Assembly: GCA_003427395.1 (NCBI GenBank)
Contig: BFEA01000528.1
Location: forward strand, 957,361-978,896
Direction of reading: 5' to 3'
DNA length: 21,536 nt
From: Chara braunii
Lineage: Eukaryota > Streptophyta > Charophyceae > Charales > Characeae
This document shows positions 19,395 through 21,536 of this stretch, one piece after another. Made by a program: the position numbers and the translations under genes. The notes under the pieces were generated by a model that made no database searches, was not told where the DNA came from, and saw nothing but the letters and a program-made list of their open reading frames with translations. The stretch's first letter is position 1, and every line of letters starts with the position of its first letter.

Positions 19395-19453
19395 GAAGTT
19401 GCCGTAGAGCCTACGTCTCATTTTTAAAAAAAGGGCGCGCAGGACTCAGAAAA

Positions 19454-19494
19454 GGGCGGGGAAGGGGAAGGAGGGGAAGGGGAAGGGAAGGGGG
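19454..19494 (+). repeat. G-rich tract; G-quadruplex candidate
   Basis: Eight runs of three or more G, separated by one or two bases (mostly AA), in about 41 bp. This exceeds the usual G3-loop-G3-loop-G3-loop-G3 pattern. It is flanked on both sides by an AAAAAAGGGCG motif (near 19425 and 19517). Confidence 0.75.
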
Positions 19495-19675
19495 CTGCCC
19501 CCCCGCGCCTTCACGAAAAAAAGGGCGGGCGCTGTCCGAGCGTGGAACGTAGCGAGGGGATATGGCCGAGCCACCACTACTCAACATTCTGCATGCATTT
19601 GGACGCCTTTGCTGTATCGGGGGGCCAACATTTTCATTTTTTCGGCACGATTTTATGAGTCTAGCGCAGTTGAAT

Positions 19676-19720
19676 ACACCCACGAACGGGAAAAAAAAAC
19701 AAAAAACAAACACCCACGAA
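19676..19720 (+). mobile_element. Tail-only insertion with 11-bp target-site duplication
   Basis: ACACCCACGAA at 19676-19686 recurs at 19710-19720. Between them lie CGGG and an A-rich stretch, A9-C-A6-C-A2 (sharing its last A with the repeat). The layout, duplication then a few G then tail then duplication, fits a retroinsertion reduced to its tail. Confidence 0.75.
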
Positions 19721-19740
19721 ATACAGTACAGACTCACGTT

Positions 19741-19793
19741 CGAATCCAGATACAATTTTTTTTATTTTTTTTTTCCCCGAATCCAGATACAAT
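19741..19793 (-). mobile_element. Tail-only insertion with 16-bp target-site duplication
   Basis: CGAATCCAGATACAAT at 19741-19756 recurs exactly at 19778-19793. The 21 bases between are T-rich with one A, then CCC. On the minus strand this reads GGG followed by A10-T-A7, the same G-then-A design as the insertion at 19676. Confidence 0.8.
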
Positions 19794-19814
19794 CAGATGC
19801 GCAGAATAACATAA

Positions 19815-19866
19815 TTCTGGGGTACCCAAAAAAAATAAAAAAAAATAAAAAAATTTCTGGGGTACC
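19815..19866 (+). mobile_element. Tail-only insertion with 12-bp target-site duplication
   Basis: TTCTGGGGTACC at 19815-19826 recurs at 19855-19866. The 28 bases between are one C, an A-rich run with two T interruptions, and a final T. Confidence 0.8.
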
Positions 19867-20408
19867 TGGAGCCGGTCAGCTTCAGTGATGATATCACTAG
19901 CGACGCTATGGATCGTCGCTATAGGGTCGAAAGCGGCCCTGTAGGTTATCTGCCTGGCTATGTGTTCATGTGTAGACAAGACGGCCTGACCTTCATCGAC
20001 GTCTATGCACGTTTGAGTTTTTTAAATGCATCTTCTTCTTCTTCTTCTTCTTCTTCAGTTCTTGTTCTTTGTGCGCGTTGAGCATGCAAGTCCGTGTAGG
20101 AGATGTACTCTTTCTCTCATTGAGCATGGACGCATAGCGGTCGGCCTCGTTATTTCAATTCGATTCAATTCTTCTTCGAGTTGGGGTTTTTAATTTCCCG
20201 AAGAATCTGAGCTATGGCCGCGTGCAGCGAAGTTTTCAGTCATTAGTACTCGTTACCGCCCCGCGCACAGTAGATTGACCGCACCGTGACGGATGACGTC
20301 AGCCTTTATCAACGCGATCTCTTTGTCACCAGGTCGCAAAGAGGTCCACGTGTAGCTCATTGTTCTTGGACATGCAGATCGTCTTCTGTCACGCGTCTCT
20401 GTAGTCTG
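19867..20408. other. No gene recognised
   Basis: Contains a (TTC)n microsatellite at 20031-20056 and a TGACGTCA palindrome at 20294-20301, which is a bZIP-type binding sequence but may be chance. No gene-like frame was recognised outside the minisatellite shadow. Confidence 0.5.
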
Positions 20409-20728
20409 ATCGCCGATGTTTCCATCTTGTCTTGGTTGATTGTTTTGCGTGAACTTGGACGGGAACATCGCCGATGTTTCATCTTGTCTTGGTTGATTAT
20501 TTGCGTGAACCTGGACGGGAAGATCGCCGATGTTTCCGTCTTGTCTTGGTTGAGTGTTCTGCGTGAACCTGGACGGGAAGATCGCCGATGTTTCATCTTG
20601 TCTTGGTTGATTAAGTATTTGCGTGAACCTGAACGGGAAGATCGCCGATGTTTCCATCTTGTCTTGCTTGATTGTTTGCGGTGAACCTGGACGGGAAGAT
20701 CGCCGATGTTCGCGCACGTACCTGGCTA
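20409..20728. repeat. 58-bp minisatellite, five units plus a partial
   Basis: Units begin at 20409, 20467, 20523, 20581, 20641 and 20699 (partial), each starting ATCGCCGATGTTTC (or GTT in the last) and containing TCTTGTCTTG(G/C)TTGA and GTGAAC(C/T)TG(G/A)ACGGGAA. Lengths are 56-60 bp, varying in a TGATT(n)TTGCG segment. A minus-strand frame stays open through the array and gives repeating peptides, but because units are not multiples of three the peptide alternates between two reading phases, so the openness comes from the repeat rather than from coding selection. Confidence 0.9.
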
Positions 20729-21061
20729 TCTTCTGTTCGTTCGTCGTCCACTTGGCTGTCCCCATCTCCTGTTCGCTTTGCCTGATCGCGGACGTTCCCA
20801 TCTTGATCTTCGCAGGCTGATTGCATGACAAGAAGAGCGCCACGTGGCTGTCACCTGTGGCATCGTCTATTTTCTTTCTATTTTCTACTTTCTGTGGGAA
20901 ATGATTGGACGTGATCGGAAGGGGTGTCATCAAATCAACGGCCAGAAAGGCATGGAGAAGGCTGAGGCGAGCAAAGACGAACCTTGATTGGCATCTGAGA
21001 AAGCAACGGTGTCGATTGACATCTGGAAAGGGTGGGGACAATCGCAAGGGGATAAGGGATA

Positions 21062-21133
21062 AGCGAACAGATTGGCCAGGTACGTGCACGAACATTGGCG
21101 ATCTTCCCGTCCAAGTTCACGCAAACAATCAAG
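21062..21133 (-). repeat. Inverted partial copy of the minisatellite edge
   Basis: The reverse complement matches about 20667-20740, from CTTGATTGTTTGCG through GACGGGAAGATCGCC and GCACGTACCTGGC to CTGTTCG, with scattered substitutions. The pair could form a roughly 70-bp stem with a loop of about 320 nt. Confidence 0.8.
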
Positions 21134-21141
21134 TGGACAGT

Positions 21142-21178
21142 CGCGAGGGGATAAGGGATAAGGGATAAGGGATTAGCG
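21142..21178 (+). repeat. Short (GGGATAA)n array
   Basis: GGGATAA occurs three times, then GGGATTAG. A two-unit version (GGGGATAAGGGATAAGCGAA) lies at about 21047-21066, on the other side of the inverted minisatellite copy. It does not match the plant telomere repeat (TTTAGGG). Confidence 0.7.
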
Positions 21179-21484
21179 AAAGTGAGAGATCAGTGAAACT
21201 TCCGTGAAAAATCGAAGGGAATGCAATCCGCCTTTGGCATGGCGGCCAGGCTTGGGACTTGGCGCGCAGTGGGACAACTGGTGCAGCATTTGCCATCGTC
21301 GTCGTCGTCGCCGTCGCCGTCACACATGCTCTCCGCGGCAGCGCGGGGGCTCGGTGTGCGACCAGCTCTAGCCCGCGCTTATCGATCATCGGCGGAAATG
21401 GCGGGTGGAGTGTCGCTCGTTCAGGGTTCCTCTCGTGGGATCGGACGTGAATTTGTACGCCTTTCGATTTTCCTTTCCTCCCCC

Positions 21485-21490
<6 letters not shown>
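21179..21490. other. No gene recognised
   Basis: Holds a (GTC/GCC)n trinucleotide run at about 21296-21321 and a C run at about 21480-21489. Short frames on both strands have no recognisable domain. Confidence 0.5.

Positions 21491-21536
<46 letters not shown>
21491..21536. repeat. (CT)n microsatellite at the window edge
   Basis: A CT dinucleotide run continues to the last base. The sequence may stop here because an assembly or read ended in the repeat. Confidence 0.95.

Noticed and set aside
20253-21095. 280-residue minus-strand open frame with repeating peptide
   Set aside because: It is the shadow of a 56-60 bp minisatellite. Unit lengths are not multiples of three and the peptide alternates between two phases, so there is no coding constraint.
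21142-21178. Telomeric repeat
   Set aside because: GGGATAA does not match the plant (TTTAGGG), algal (TTTTAGGG) or animal (TTAGGG) repeat, and the array is only three units long.

Overview
Eukaryotic nuclear repeat DNA. No intact host gene can be supported in 21.5 kb. The best lineage clue is a fragment of U6 snRNA (199-249, minus strand) whose 5' stem-loop has the plant/green-lineage form rather than the animal or yeast form, so I infer a member of the green lineage (land plant or alga). The species cannot be named. Other eukaryotic signs are a tRNA-derived SINE, poly(A)-type insertions with target-site duplications, and many microsatellites. The window ends inside a (CT)n tract, which may be an assembly edge.

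The centrepiece is a decayed Penelope-like retroelement (PLE) on the minus strand, about 13610-19097. In its own 5'->3' order it has: a 113-bp repeat (19097-18985); ORF1 with a CCHC zinc knuckle followed by coiled coil (18896-17568); a GIY-YIG endonuclease (about 17352-17083); a linker with a CxC motif and a (GAA)n tract; reverse transcriptase (about 15.7-14.5 kb); a hammerhead ribozyme (13906-13859); a (CT)n tract; and a second copy of the 113-bp repeat (13722-13610). An endonuclease placed N-terminal to the RT is the permuted order of the Chlamys/Naiad/Hydra group of PLEs. The copy is dead: six in-frame stops, at least two frame changes, and a Tyr where the first catalytic Asp is expected.

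The PLE lies between two foldback (MITE-like) hairpins that share one terminal motif (13514-13609 and 19100-19312). The second contains a perfect 36-bp palindrome. Immediately left are a tRNA-derived SINE (about 12930-13403) and a bare A22 tract flanked by an 11-bp duplication. Three more tail-only insertions cluster at 19676-19866.

Elsewhere: 250-2286 shows no gene; 2287-3391 is an unusual chain of at least twelve short hairpins; 3392-8590 is unassigned apart from a roughly 197-bp-offset duplication at 6173-6472; 8591-9460 is purine-rich with one weak candidate exon; 9461-11688 is unassigned; 11689-12325 has tandem duplications and a C-rich pyrimidine tract; 19313-19675 has an A28 tract and a G-rich G-quadruplex candidate; 20409-20728 is a 58-bp minisatellite with an inverted partial copy at 21062-21133.
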